In this document: positions 35,288-43,563 of the stretch, piece after piece | Layout: the number at the start of each line of letters is the position of its first letter | How positions within the stretch are numbered: the stretch's first letter is position 1 | DNA from: Filifactor alocis ATCC 35896 | GTDB taxonomy: Bacteria > Bacillota > Clostridia > Peptostreptococcales > Filifactoraceae | DNA length: 64,000 nt | Assembly: GCF_000163895.2 (NCBI RefSeq) | Contig: NC_016630.1 | Span: 1,550,001-1,614,000 of the forward strand | Direction of reading: 5' to 3' | Notes under the pieces: generated by a model | The model's input: only the letters and a program-made list of their open reading frames with translations | What the model was told of the DNA's origin: nothing | Database searches by the model: none | Made by a program: the position numbers and the translations under genes

Positions 35288-36115
35288 CTACAATTCTATC
35301 TCTGTTCCGGCAGAGAGATAGTTGATTCTGTCCTGCATTTGGTCTTTCAACAACTGATAAGCTTTGAGCCCTGTACAGTGGCAAGTATAATAATTTGTCT
35401 TGTGACTCAAAAAATACTCTCCCACTTGTTTCAGCTTATCCGCATCTTCGGGTTCTCCATTCGCCGGATTACTCAAATGAAATCCGCCCAACACATTGTC
35501 CGGTTCACAATGAAATAACTTTTTGAACTCTTCTATAATATTTACAATTCCGTTGTGGGCACATCCTGTAATCACAATTTTTTTGTTTCCTTCTTCAATG
35601 ACCAAATTTTGTTCGTGTTCAAAGGTGTCGTGTTCCAAAATTCCGTTTTTTTCCATAAATAAAAATTGGTTTGATTGAGGTGTCGCCTCTTTCAACGGAA
35701 TACTGGAAAATACAAAGAACCCTTTTTCCAATTCGGTCATTCCCTCCTGCATCACAACAAGGCGTTTTTCATGTTCCAGTTCCTCATTTAATCCGATATA
35801 GACAGGTTTGTTCTCCACTCTCAGAGAATAATGTTTTTCGAATGCATGAGGGGGCAGATACACTTTTGCCCGCTTGTTTGCTTGTAAGAATCTTTCCAGT
35901 CCACCGCCATGATCGCTATGGCCGTGAGAAATTACCAAGAAATCCACATTCTCTACGGCAACTCCCATTTTTTTTGCATTTTCATAAAACAAATCACTTG
36001 CACCGACATCGAACAACATCTTTTTGCCATTTGCCTCAAGATAAAGACTCAGTCCGTGCTCATGATGAAATTCTTCTGAACAAGCTGTATTTTCAATCAA
36101 TACTTTTAATAACAT
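35288..36115 (-). CDS. MBL-fold metallohydrolase (COG1237 type)
   Basis: 275 aa, metallo-beta-lactamase fold: metal motif ISHGHSDHGGGLERF, further His in VITGCAHNGIVNI and LGGFHLSNP, and a C-terminal YYTCHCTGLKAYQLLKD. Resembles the COG1237 group that includes the archaeal dihydropterin aminobenzene-phosphate synthase, but bacterial members are uncharacterised. The ATG at 36115 is 7 nt after AAGGAGG; a start 6 nt upstream is too close. Confidence 0.85.
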   Translation of the reverse strand: MLLKVLIENTACSEEFHHEHGLSLYLEANGKKMLFDVGASDLFYENAKKMGVAVENVDFLVISHGHSDHGGGLERFLQANKRAKVYLPPHAFEKHYSLRVENKPVYIGLNEELEHEKRLVVMQEGMTELEKGFFVFSSIPLKEATPQSNQFLFMEKNGILEHDTFEHEQNLVIEEGNKKIVITGCAHNGIVNIIEEFKKLFHCEPDNVLGGFHLSNPANGEPEDADKLKQVGEYFLSHKTNYYTCHCTGLKAYQLLKDQMQDRINYLSAGTEIEL

Positions 36116-36226
36116 CCTCATTCCTCCTTCTGATAATTACCTACTTCTTACATTATATCAATAAAGCAGAAAAATTTGTACTGTTCTTTTGATTATGTAC
36201 TGTCATGCTATGGGTATAAGGTTTAC

Positions 36227-36260
36227 GATAGAATAGAATAAAAATAGAATAGAATAAAAT
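36227..36260. repeat. Short AT-rich tandem repeat
   Basis: Imperfect repeats of AGAATA/AGAATAAAA before mutY. No function evident. Confidence 0.4.
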
Positions 36261-36359
36261 TAACATAACATCCAACTTCACAAATTTGACCGGAACTATT
36301 CGTTCAGCACGATTGAAATGCTGAATCATTGAGATACAAAAAACAGATTGGAGATTACT

Positions 36360-37517
36360 TTGAAAACACTTCCTTTTCCTATCCTACCATTTCAAAAAAA
36401 TATATTGGATTGGTATCATGCCAACAAACGATATATGCCTTGGCGAGAAGATCCCACCCCATATCATGTGTGGATTTCTGAAATCATGTTGCAACAGACA
36501 AGAGTCGAGGCGGTTCGTGAATACTACGCACGATTTATTGAAACTCTTCCCGACATCTATTCCCTCTCTCAAGTAGAGGACGATGTCTTGCACAAACTTT
36601 GGGAAGGTCTCGGATACTACAATCGAGCGAAAAATCTAAAAAAAGCTGCTCAACAAATCACAACAGAGTTTGGCGGGGAACTTCCAAATAACTACAACAA
36701 ACTTATCACACTTCCGGGAATCGGACCCTATACCGCAGGCGCAATTGCTTCCATTGCATTTCACGAACCGGTTCCCGCAGTGGACGGCAATGTAATGCGT
36801 GTCATTGCACGAATCATGGGAGATGATAGCGATATTACAGAAAATAAAACAAAACAAGAAATGATGGAACTCGTACAACAGCTTATTCCTGTAACAGAAG
36901 TTCATCATTTCAATCAAGCATTGATGGAGTTAGGTGCTATCATCTGTTTGCCGAACGGAGAACCGAAATGCTTGGAATGTCCGATGAGTACGATGTGTAT
37001 CGCCTATCATACCGGCATACAAAACAAACTGCCTGTCAAAAAGAAAAAGAACACACGCAAGATAGAAGAAAAAACTGTCCTTCTCTTTTTGGATGAAAAG
37101 GAACATATTTTGATACAAAAAAGAGAACAAAAAGGGTTGTTACACGGTCTTTGGGAATTTCCTTCCCTCACTTATTCCGTTTCTTTAGAAGAGTGTCAAT
37201 CTCTGTTTGCTCCCATTTCTTCTCATATTAAAAAAATTGTACCGCTTCCATCTTCCAAGCATATTTTTACACATATTGAATGGAAGATGAACGGATACTT
37301 TGTTTTTTTGAATGACAAAAAACCTTCCTCTGTTTTGAAAAGCTCTCTTCTTCCAACGATTTCAGAGCTTCCCTTATCCTCTGAAACCGTATGGGCTACA
37401 ATAGAAGAACTGCGAAAGGTATACCCCCTTCCCACTGCATTCAAAACCTATCGGAACGCATTGGAAGAAAAAGAAAGACAAGGAGAACAACTGAATCTGT
37501 TTGATAGTTCATGGTAA
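36360..37517 (+). CDS. mutY: A/G-specific adenine DNA glycosylase MutY
   Basis: Removes A opposite 8-oxoG. 385 aa. HhH-GPD domain: catalytic Glu in SEIMLQQTRVEAV, HhH LITLPGIGPYTAGAIASIAF, Asp in PAVDGNVMRV; Fe-S ligands Cys-X7-Cys-X2-Cys-X5-Cys (CLPNGEPKCLECPMSTMC); C-terminal Nudix-like 8-oxoG recognition domain (GLLHGLWEFP). Start TTG at 36360, 6 nt after GGAG; an upstream TTG has no site. A degenerate copy of its last 34 nt follows the stop. Confidence 0.95.
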   Translation: MKTLPFPILPFQKNILDWYHANKRYMPWREDPTPYHVWISEIMLQQTRVEAVREYYARFIETLPDIYSLSQVEDDVLHKLWEGLGYYNRAKNLKKAAQQITTEFGGELPNNYNKLITLPGIGPYTAGAIASIAFHEPVPAVDGNVMRVIARIMGDDSDITENKTKQEMMELVQQLIPVTEVHHFNQALMELGAIICLPNGEPKCLECPMSTMCIAYHTGIQNKLPVKKKKNTRKIEEKTVLLFLDEKEHILIQKREQKGLLHGLWEFPSLTYSVSLEECQSLFAPISSHIKKIVPLPSSKHIFTHIEWKMNGYFVFLNDKKPSSVLKSSLLPTISELPLSSETVWATIEELRKVYPLPTAFKTYRNALEEKERQGEQLNLFDSSW

Positions 37518-37554
37518 CCATACTTCTATCATAAATTTTGAAATTTTTTTGAAC

Positions 37555-37588
37555 AAACAACCGAATCCGTTTGATAGCTTATTGTAAT
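37555..37588 (+). repeat. Degenerate duplicate of the mutY 3' end
   Basis: 34 nt resembling 37485-37518, the end of mutY, with about 7-8 mismatches; shared core GTTTGATAG. It still reads NPFD-like residues then stops. Could be a tandem duplication scar or chance. Confidence 0.4.
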
Positions 37589-37656
37589 ACGATTTGTGGT
37601 TTCTCTTCCCTTTATCATAATGCGAAGTGATACGAAAACCGATGAACTATCAGAAA

Positions 37657-37687
37657 AAAAAGAATCTAAAGTTAATAGATTCTTTTT
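37657..37687. terminator. Bidirectional terminator between mutY and lemA
   Basis: Perfect 12-bp stem AAAAAGAATCTA / TAGATTCTTTTT with a 7-nt loop, between convergent genes. Confidence 0.8.
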
Positions 37688-37717
37688 AAAATGGAGCTTT
37701 TTTTAGAAAAAATTATT

Positions 37718-38260
37718 CTACAACGCATAGTCAAAACCGGAAATAGATTTCTTTTCTTCAATATCGATTTCAAGAAACTCCATCTCGTCCAAGTTCAAAA
37801 AATATGCCACTATCGACATCGGAAATGACACAATACACTTGTTCAATGCACTAATATTGCTGTTCACAATCCGTTTTGCGGCAGAAAGTGCAGAATTTTC
37901 TTTGACAACTTGATTTTGCAGATTCAAAAATTGCTGAGAAGACAGCAATTCCGGATAATTTTCCGCTACCGCAAAAATCTCACTGATTGCTCGATTTTGC
38001 GAACGAATGACATCATTCGTCTCTTTCATCGAAAGTCCTTGACGCAATCTAACTACCTCTGTAAAAACTTTTTCTTCGTGCTTTGCATATGCTTTTGCAA
38101 TTTTCATCATCTCGAATATCGTATCATATCTTTTCTCCAATGCAATATCTACACTTTCCTTAGATTCATCAATGACAACCAAATACTGTTTCAAACGATT
38201 ACGAATTGATACTCCCCATATAAGCATTATAGCAATAATCAGTAACACAAATTTTATCAT
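37718..38260 (-). CDS. LemA-family membrane protein
   Basis: 180 aa; one N-terminal membrane segment (about 3-17) then helical bundle: YLVVIDESKESVDIALEKRYDTI, matching the LemA pattern, NYPELLSSQQFLNLQNQ, later SNISALNKCI and MSIVAYFLN. Function unknown in the family. 16 nt downstream of a DUF3137 gene, its usual partner. Confidence 0.88.
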   Translation of the reverse strand: MIKFVLLIIAIMLIWGVSIRNRLKQYLVVIDESKESVDIALEKRYDTIFEMMKIAKAYAKHEEKVFTEVVRLRQGLSMKETNDVIRSQNRAISEIFAVAENYPELLSSQQFLNLQNQVVKENSALSAAKRIVNSNISALNKCIVSFPMSIVAYFLNLDEMEFLEIDIEEKKSISGFDYAL

Positions 38261-38276
38261 AGCACCCTCCTTAAAT

Positions 38277-39218
38277 TTAGGTATTCATTGTTCCCAAAAT
38301 CTCATACATCAATGAAAGTTCTTCCTGCAATTCTTCATAGTCATCCGCAAGTGACAACTCTTCAATCTCTAACGCGGATTCGGGGATTTGAAACAGAAAC
38401 TTTTTCGTATGAAAAGACAATACCACTGTCTCGTCATCAATATATACTCCGACCGGAACAATATCTACCCACCGTGTCAACAAATTCAATATATGTGGAT
38501 TGAGCAATGTTCTTGTGCTCAACTCATCCATACAATACACTTCATGATTTTCATTGAATCGGATATCTTCCGTTTCAATTTTTGTCTCATACGGCTGCTT
38601 TTCTTTGTGTCCGTTCAACAACTCCATACCGAACATTACTTGTTTTGTCGGAATAATACGAAGATATCCGTTCAGTCCGGTAGGATGCTTGACCATCAAT
38701 ATCTGCCCTTCAAAATCAATTTTTGTCTCTCTATTTCCTTGCATATCTATCTTTTCATGTGTAGAGCGTAAATTGCAAAAATCAGTATTCACTTCATCGC
38801 CAAACGAAATATGAAAAAAAGGAACCGGCATGTGTGTAACCGGTGTTGCCGCTCTGAGATAAGGAGTCTCTATTCCGGAATAATATTTTACCGTCGTGTC
38901 CGGAAGCACTTCCCTCAACGTAGGTACCGCAAAATCTCGTACATAAGAAAATGTGCTACTATCTGTCGAACCCAAGAACAGTTCAGGTGTTACCAATAAT
39001 ACAAGCATAATTACCAAAAATATTGATTTTTGTAAAAAAACATATGCAAGAAAGCAGACAATCGCCATAACAATCCAAACTACAGAATATTGAAATCCAC
39101 TTCCTAATATGCTTGATTTCACTTTTTCAATATTTTTGACATTCTCCGGCAAAGATTCTATCTCTCTTAATCTCTGCACAATGCTTCCATCGGTGAATTT
39201 TGATTCCTTCAAATTCAT
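38277..39218 (-). CDS. DUF3137 membrane protein
   Basis: 313 aa; two adjacent membrane segments (about 45-80), then a cytoplasmic or external beta-rich domain (FEGQILMVKHPTGLNGYLRI). DUF3137 proteins commonly accompany LemA; role unknown. ATG after AAAGGAG. Confidence 0.8.
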   Translation of the reverse strand: MNLKESKFTDGSIVQRLREIESLPENVKNIEKVKSSILGSGFQYSVVWIVMAIVCFLAYVFLQKSIFLVIMLVLLVTPELFLGSTDSSTFSYVRDFAVPTLREVLPDTTVKYYSGIETPYLRAATPVTHMPVPFFHISFGDEVNTDFCNLRSTHEKIDMQGNRETKIDFEGQILMVKHPTGLNGYLRIIPTKQVMFGMELLNGHKEKQPYETKIETEDIRFNENHEVYCMDELSTRTLLNPHILNLLTRWVDIVPVGVYIDDETVVLSFHTKKFLFQIPESALEIEELSLADDYEELQEELSLMYEILGTMNT

Positions 39219-39520
39219 ATAGTTTCTCCTTTACACAGGATGTTTTGACTCAAAAATTCATTCTGATACATATTATATATTGATAACATTATATCAAAAT
39301 ACTTATCAGATTACTATACTTCCACCAAAAATATCACCTCATTTTATTCGAAAAATACAGTTTATTTGACACATTTCTTGGTTGGATATCAACTCTATTG
39401 TAAACTCTAAATACTACTATCTGTTTGAATGACCGACATCATATCCCTTTCAAATTATAACTCATCATTTCAATTCTTATTTGCTATAAGGAAATTGTAT
39501 ACTCCGTTTTCCTAATACTG

Positions 39521-39683
39521 AATAGAATGATTTCATTATTTCCTGAAAAACGCAGTATTTTAGACACTTAAAAAAGCTATGTACAGGCTCTGTGAAAGTG
39601 TAAATAAACTGATGAATGAAACAATCAAAACTATCACCGGTAGAGATTGGATTAGTTCAATCGTTTCATCGGGTTTTAGTATA
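39521..39683 (+). repeat. Left arm of a 163-bp inverted repeat flanking the NADH oxidase gene
   Basis: Gap-free match, about 13 mismatches by eye, to the reverse complement of 41359-41521. It covers the start of a 79-aa frame. The rest of the 727-nt gap 39219-39945 holds the nox promoter region; GAAAAATACAGT at about 39352 echoes part of the arm. Confidence 0.92.
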
Positions 39684-39818
39684 ACTTTGAGAAATAGGGT
39701 CTTACAGAATACTTTTCAAAATGAAATGTATGGTAATTTTGTTATGTATCAGCCTGGACTTCAAAATCCATTATTCCAGCCTTACAATTATTTTTTGAAA
39801 AATTTGTTAAAAAAATAA
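39579..39818 (+). CDS. Small hypothetical frame beginning inside the inverted repeat
   Basis: 79 aa starting MYRLCESVNKLMNETIK. The first 33 residues recur in the right arm (MYRLCESVNKLMNETIKSIT then CRDWISSIVSSGFG), with four residue differences at most. No good Shine-Dalgarno site. It may be a fragment of a mobile-element gene; I do not recognise it. Confidence 0.3.
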   Translation: MYRLCESVNKLMNETIKTITGRDWISSIVSSGFSITLRNRVLQNTFQNEMYGNFVMYQPGLQNPLFQPYNYFLKNLLKK

Positions 39819-39945
39819 TTAAACGAATCAAAATATGTGTATAATAATGGTAAGCAGTGTTTAATGATAATAATTATTATAATTAATTTGTTGTTCACAT
39901 TTCTGTTTTATCAAAATAATCATTTTCATTTTGGAGGTAAATCTT

Positions 39946-41283
39946 ATGAGTAAAATTATTGTAGTAGGTGCAAACCATGCCGGAACCGCAGCAATCAAAA
40001 CACTTTTGTCAAACTATCCGGAGCATGAAGTTGTGGTATATGATCAAAATAACAATATTTCTTTCTTAGGATGTGGGATGGCGCTTTGGATTGGTAATCA
40101 AATTTCAAAACCGGACGGGCTGTTCTATGCTACCAAAGAATCTTTGGAACAAATGGGAGCAAAAATTCATATGGAGGCTGCTGTCAACCATATTGATTTT
40201 GCAAACAAAAAATTATCCGCCACTTTGAAGGACGGTTCTACAGTAGAAGACTTTTATGACAAGATAATTCTTGCAACCGGCTCATTGCCGATTATCCCTA
40301 ATATTCCGGGCAAGGATTTGGAAAATGTGCAACAGGTAAAACTCTACCAAAATGCACAGGAAGTGATTGAAAAAATCAAAAATCCCGATATCAAAAATAT
40401 TGTCGTTGTCGGTGCCGGATACATCGGAGTAGAACTTGCGGAAGCATTTGAGCGTCATGGAAAACATATCACAATGGTAGATATCGCAGACACCTGTTTG
40501 CCTGCTTATTACGATGAACCGTTTACAACTCTGATGAGAGATAATCTGAAAGACAACGGTATCCATCTTGAATTCGGACAAGCTGTTCAAGAAATCAAAG
40601 GTGAAAACGGAAAAGTAACTGCCGTTATCACAGATAAAAAAGAAATCCCTGCAGATATGGTAGTGTTGTCTATTGGATTTAGACCGAACAATGCATTGGG
40701 GAAAGACAGTTTGGAATTATTCCGAAACGGCTCTTACCTTGTGAACAAAAAACAGGAAACTTCTATGAAAGATGTGTACGCCATCGGAGATTGTGCAACT
40801 GTTTTTGATAATACCATTGATAACACAAACTATATTGCGCTTGCATCCAATGCACTGAGAAGCGGTATTGTAGCAGCTCATAATGCAGCAGGACATGAAT
40901 TGGAGTCCGTAGGAGTACAAGGCTCTAACGGAATCTGTATCTATGATTTGAAAATGGTGTCCACAGGAATTACCGTATCTAAAGCACAGAAATTAGGACT
41001 CGATGTAGAATACACCGACTTTAATGATACTCAAAAACCCGGCTTTATTGAAACGGAAAATCCATCTGTAAAAATCAGAATCGTGTATGACAAAAAAACA
41101 AGAGTGGTGCTTGGTGCACAAATGGCATCCAAATACGATATGTCCATGGGAATCCACATGTTCTCGCTTGCAATTCAAGAAAAGGTAACCATTGACAAAC
41201 TCTCTCTGCTTGATATTTTCTTCTTGCCACATTTCAATCAACCGTACAACTATATTACAATGGCATCCCTCTCTGCAAAATAG
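39946..41283 (+). CDS. nox: NADH oxidase (Nox / CoA-disulfide reductase family)
   Basis: FAD- and NADH-dependent, 445 aa. GANHAGTAAIK (FAD loop, with the conserved His11), redox Cys43 in ISFLGCGMALWIG, second nucleotide loop VVVGAGYIGVELAEAF, FAD motif DVYAIGDCATV. The single active Cys and the NHAGT motif fit the water-forming NADH oxidase, an O2-defence enzyme of anaerobes. ATG at 39946 is 8 nt after GGAGG. Enclosed by a 163-bp inverted repeat. Confidence 0.93.
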   Translation: MSKIIVVGANHAGTAAIKTLLSNYPEHEVVVYDQNNNISFLGCGMALWIGNQISKPDGLFYATKESLEQMGAKIHMEAAVNHIDFANKKLSATLKDGSTVEDFYDKIILATGSLPIIPNIPGKDLENVQQVKLYQNAQEVIEKIKNPDIKNIVVVGAGYIGVELAEAFERHGKHITMVDIADTCLPAYYDEPFTTLMRDNLKDNGIHLEFGQAVQEIKGENGKVTAVITDKKEIPADMVVLSIGFRPNNALGKDSLELFRNGSYLVNKKQETSMKDVYAIGDCATVFDNTIDNTNYIALASNALRSGIVAAHNAAGHELESVGVQGSNGICIYDLKMVSTGITVSKAQKLGLDVEYTDFNDTQKPGFIETENPSVKIRIVYDKKTRVVLGAQMASKYDMSMGIHMFSLAIQEKVTIDKLSLLDIFFLPHFNQPYNYITMASLSAK

Positions 41284-41303
41284 ACGGATGAAGATCAAAA
41301 AAA

Positions 41304-41341
41304 AGATGTAACTGTTTCAATCAAACAGCTACATCTTTTTT
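41304..41341. terminator. Bidirectional terminator between nox and scpB
   Basis: AGATGTAACTGTTT pairs with AAACAGCTACATCT, flanked by A- and T-runs on both sides. Convergent genes. Confidence 0.85.
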
Positions 41342-41358
41342 ATTGCAATTCAAATTTT

Positions 41359-41521
41359 TATACCAAAACCCGACGAAACGATTGAACTAATCCAATCTCT
41401 ACAAGTTATACTTTTGATTGTTTCATTCATCAGTTTGTTTACACTTTCACAGAGTCTGTACATAACTTTTTTAAGTATCAAAAATACTTCATTTTTCAGG
41501 AAATAATGAAATCATTCTATT
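41359..41521 (-). repeat. Right arm of the 163-bp inverted repeat
   Basis: Reverse complement matches 39521-39683 at about 92% without gaps. It includes a truncated copy of the 79-aa frame with an early stop. Ends 23 nt before the scpB stop. Confidence 0.92.
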
Positions 41522-41544
41522 GAGTTTTAGTATTTATTTTGTGA

Positions 41545-42123
41545 TTATGCTTGTTCTTCATCAAACAAGCTCAATTCTTTTTCATCAATGATAAATTGTT
41601 CAAAGTTCGGCAACTCCGAAATATCTTTCAAATTAAATTGAACCAAAAAAGCCTGTGTCGTTCTGTACAAAATCGGTTTTCCGATTCGATCCAACCTTCC
41701 CGCCTCACGAATCAAACCGTAGTCCAACAATACACGAATAGTAGAATCGCACTTTACACCACGCACTTCCTCAATCTCCAACTTTGTGACCGGTTGCTGA
41801 TAAGCAATGATACTAAGTGTCTCCATTGCAGATTGCGTTAAACTCTTTTTTCTTTTTTGAACGGTAATCACTTCCATAAAGGCATGATTTTCGGGAACCG
41901 TTGCCAGTTGCAATGTCTCTTTGGTGCAAAGTAAGGCCAATCCCGACATCTTGTCCTTATACCTCTCTTGCAACAGCACCACTGCCTCTGCCACCATTTT
42001 TTTTGTAATAACACACTCCGGATTCCCTTCACGAATGATTTTGACCACTTCATCATAGTGAACTTCCTCACCGCGCACAAAAAGAATGGATTCTATGATA
42101 CTACATAGTTGTTTTAGCTCCAT
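41545..42123 (-). CDS. scpB: Segregation and condensation protein ScpB
   Basis: 192 aa, two winged-helix domains; typical stretches IIESILFVRGEEV, ETLSIIAYQQPVTKLEIEEVRGVKCDSTIRVLLDYGLIREAGR, YRTTQAFLVQFNL. Dimerises and binds ScpA to SMC. Overlaps scpA by 23 nt. Confidence 0.96.
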   Translation of the reverse strand: MELKQLCSIIESILFVRGEEVHYDEVVKIIREGNPECVITKKMVAEAVVLLQERYKDKMSGLALLCTKETLQLATVPENHAFMEVITVQKRKKSLTQSAMETLSIIAYQQPVTKLEIEEVRGVKCDSTIRVLLDYGLIREAGRLDRIGKPILYRTTQAFLVQFNLKDISELPNFEQFIIDEKELSLFDEEQA

Positions 42124-42826
42124 TTTGCTCCTCCACTCGTTTCACTTCTATCTGACCGAACAGATTTCTTTGACGAAACTTCATCTCTTTTAAATGTGTC
42201 ATTTCCAAAATGCTCAAAAAAGTAACAACACAATCATCTTTCTCCTGAGAAATCAACAAATCCGAAAAGGAATATGTTTTGCCCCATTCAATCGACTGTC
42301 TGATTTCTTCTATCTTGTCCTCTAACGACCTTGTCTTATAGCTAATCATAATCGGATTTTCATTTTTTCTCTCCAACACACTGTGTGCAAATTCATATAA
42401 ACTTTCTAATGTAACATTCTGCAAATCCAAATACTGATCAATATAGACTTCTTGCGGTTTTGCAGTATAGTAGTTCTCCATCGGAAGATTTCGATCCGAC
42501 AGATACTTGACTACATTTCGATAAGCCTTGTATTTTTCCAAAGAACGCTTGATTTCTTCTGTCGGATCTTCTTCCTCTTCTTCATCATGACTTTGTAGAT
42601 AGAGCAAATATCTTGATTTGATTTCCAGTAACTTTACCGCCATATCCAAAAAATCCGTCATTTTTTCCATATCCAAAACTTGTTCCAACTCTCTGAGTTG
42701 TTCCATATATTGATTCGTCATTTCTACAATCGAAATATCACAGATATTGATTTTATCTTTCTGTAAAAGCTCCAATAACAAATCAAACGGTCCTTCATAA
42801 TTTTGCATTTGAACATTGTATCCCAT
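42101..42826 (-). CDS. scpA: Segregation and condensation protein ScpA
   Basis: 241 aa kleisin: NYEGPFDLLLELLQKDKINICDISIVEMTNQYM N-terminus, acidic EEEEEDPTEE loop, and a C-terminal winged helix (VVTFLSILEMTHLKEMKFRQ). Bridges SMC heads. ATG 8 nt after AAGGAG. Confidence 0.96.
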   Translation of the reverse strand: MGYNVQMQNYEGPFDLLLELLQKDKINICDISIVEMTNQYMEQLRELEQVLDMEKMTDFLDMAVKLLEIKSRYLLYLQSHDEEEEEDPTEEIKRSLEKYKAYRNVVKYLSDRNLPMENYYTAKPQEVYIDQYLDLQNVTLESLYEFAHSVLERKNENPIMISYKTRSLEDKIEEIRQSIEWGKTYSFSDLLISQEKDDCVVTFLSILEMTHLKEMKFRQRNLFGQIEVKRVEEQNGAKTTM

Positions 42827-42841
42827 TGTGAATTCTCCTTG

Positions 42842-43456
42842 TTAGCCTAAGGGCCCTGTTACAAAGAATACAATTGTTGAAATAACAAATACCATTGGAG
42901 TTAACACAATATAAAGAACTTTGGTATAAAGTAATACAATTAGTATTAGAAAACTATATCGTTCATACTCATAGAGCTTATATTTCCATGAATAAGGCAG
43001 CACCAGAGACAAAATACGATATCCGTCCAACGGCGGAATCGGTATCAAGTTGAATGCAGCAAAGTAAATGTTGATATAAACCGCGAGTATCATAATCGAA
43101 TCAAAAGATTCCTGCTGAATCACAGAAGATAATAACCTCCAGATCACACCAAGCACCATTGCCAAGATAATATTCATCGTTACTCCGGCAATCGAAACCA
43201 AGAAACTGCCTAACTTTCTGTTTCGAAAATTACTTTCTACCACAGGAACAGGTTTCGCCCAACCAAAATGAACAAGCAGCAACATCAAAAATCCGAACGG
43301 ATCGATATGATGGAGGGGATTGATAGAAATTCGACCTGCATCTTTTGCGGTATCATCACCCATCAAATGCGCTACATAAGCATGTGCACATTCATGAAAC
43401 GAAATAGCCATCAAAATACCTGGCAAACTAAGCAACATTGAGTTAATTGAATTCAT
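42842..43456 (-). CDS. Site-2 protease family (M50, YwhC-like) membrane metalloprotease
   Basis: 204 aa; zinc motif HECAH in SFHECAHAYVAHLMGDDTAK, and NLIPIPPLDGYRI holding the third ligand Asp. Five to six membrane segments. Directly upstream of scpA (15 nt), a common clostridial neighbourhood. Substrate unknown. Confidence 0.9.
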   Translation of the reverse strand: MNSINSMLLSLPGILMAISFHECAHAYVAHLMGDDTAKDAGRISINPLHHIDPFGFLMLLLVHFGWAKPVPVVESNFRNRKLGSFLVSIAGVTMNIILAMVLGVIWRLLSSVIQQESFDSIMILAVYINIYFAAFNLIPIPPLDGYRILSLVLPYSWKYKLYEYERYSFLILIVLLYTKVLYIVLTPMVFVISTIVFFVTGPLG

Positions 43457-43563
43457 ACTCTCATCCTTTCAAAATGGTATTTTTCACTATTTTTATCTGA
43501 TGTTTCTGTGTGATGAAAAAACAGTGAAGAATAACAAACTTTCCTTACTTTTTTGAAAGTCAA

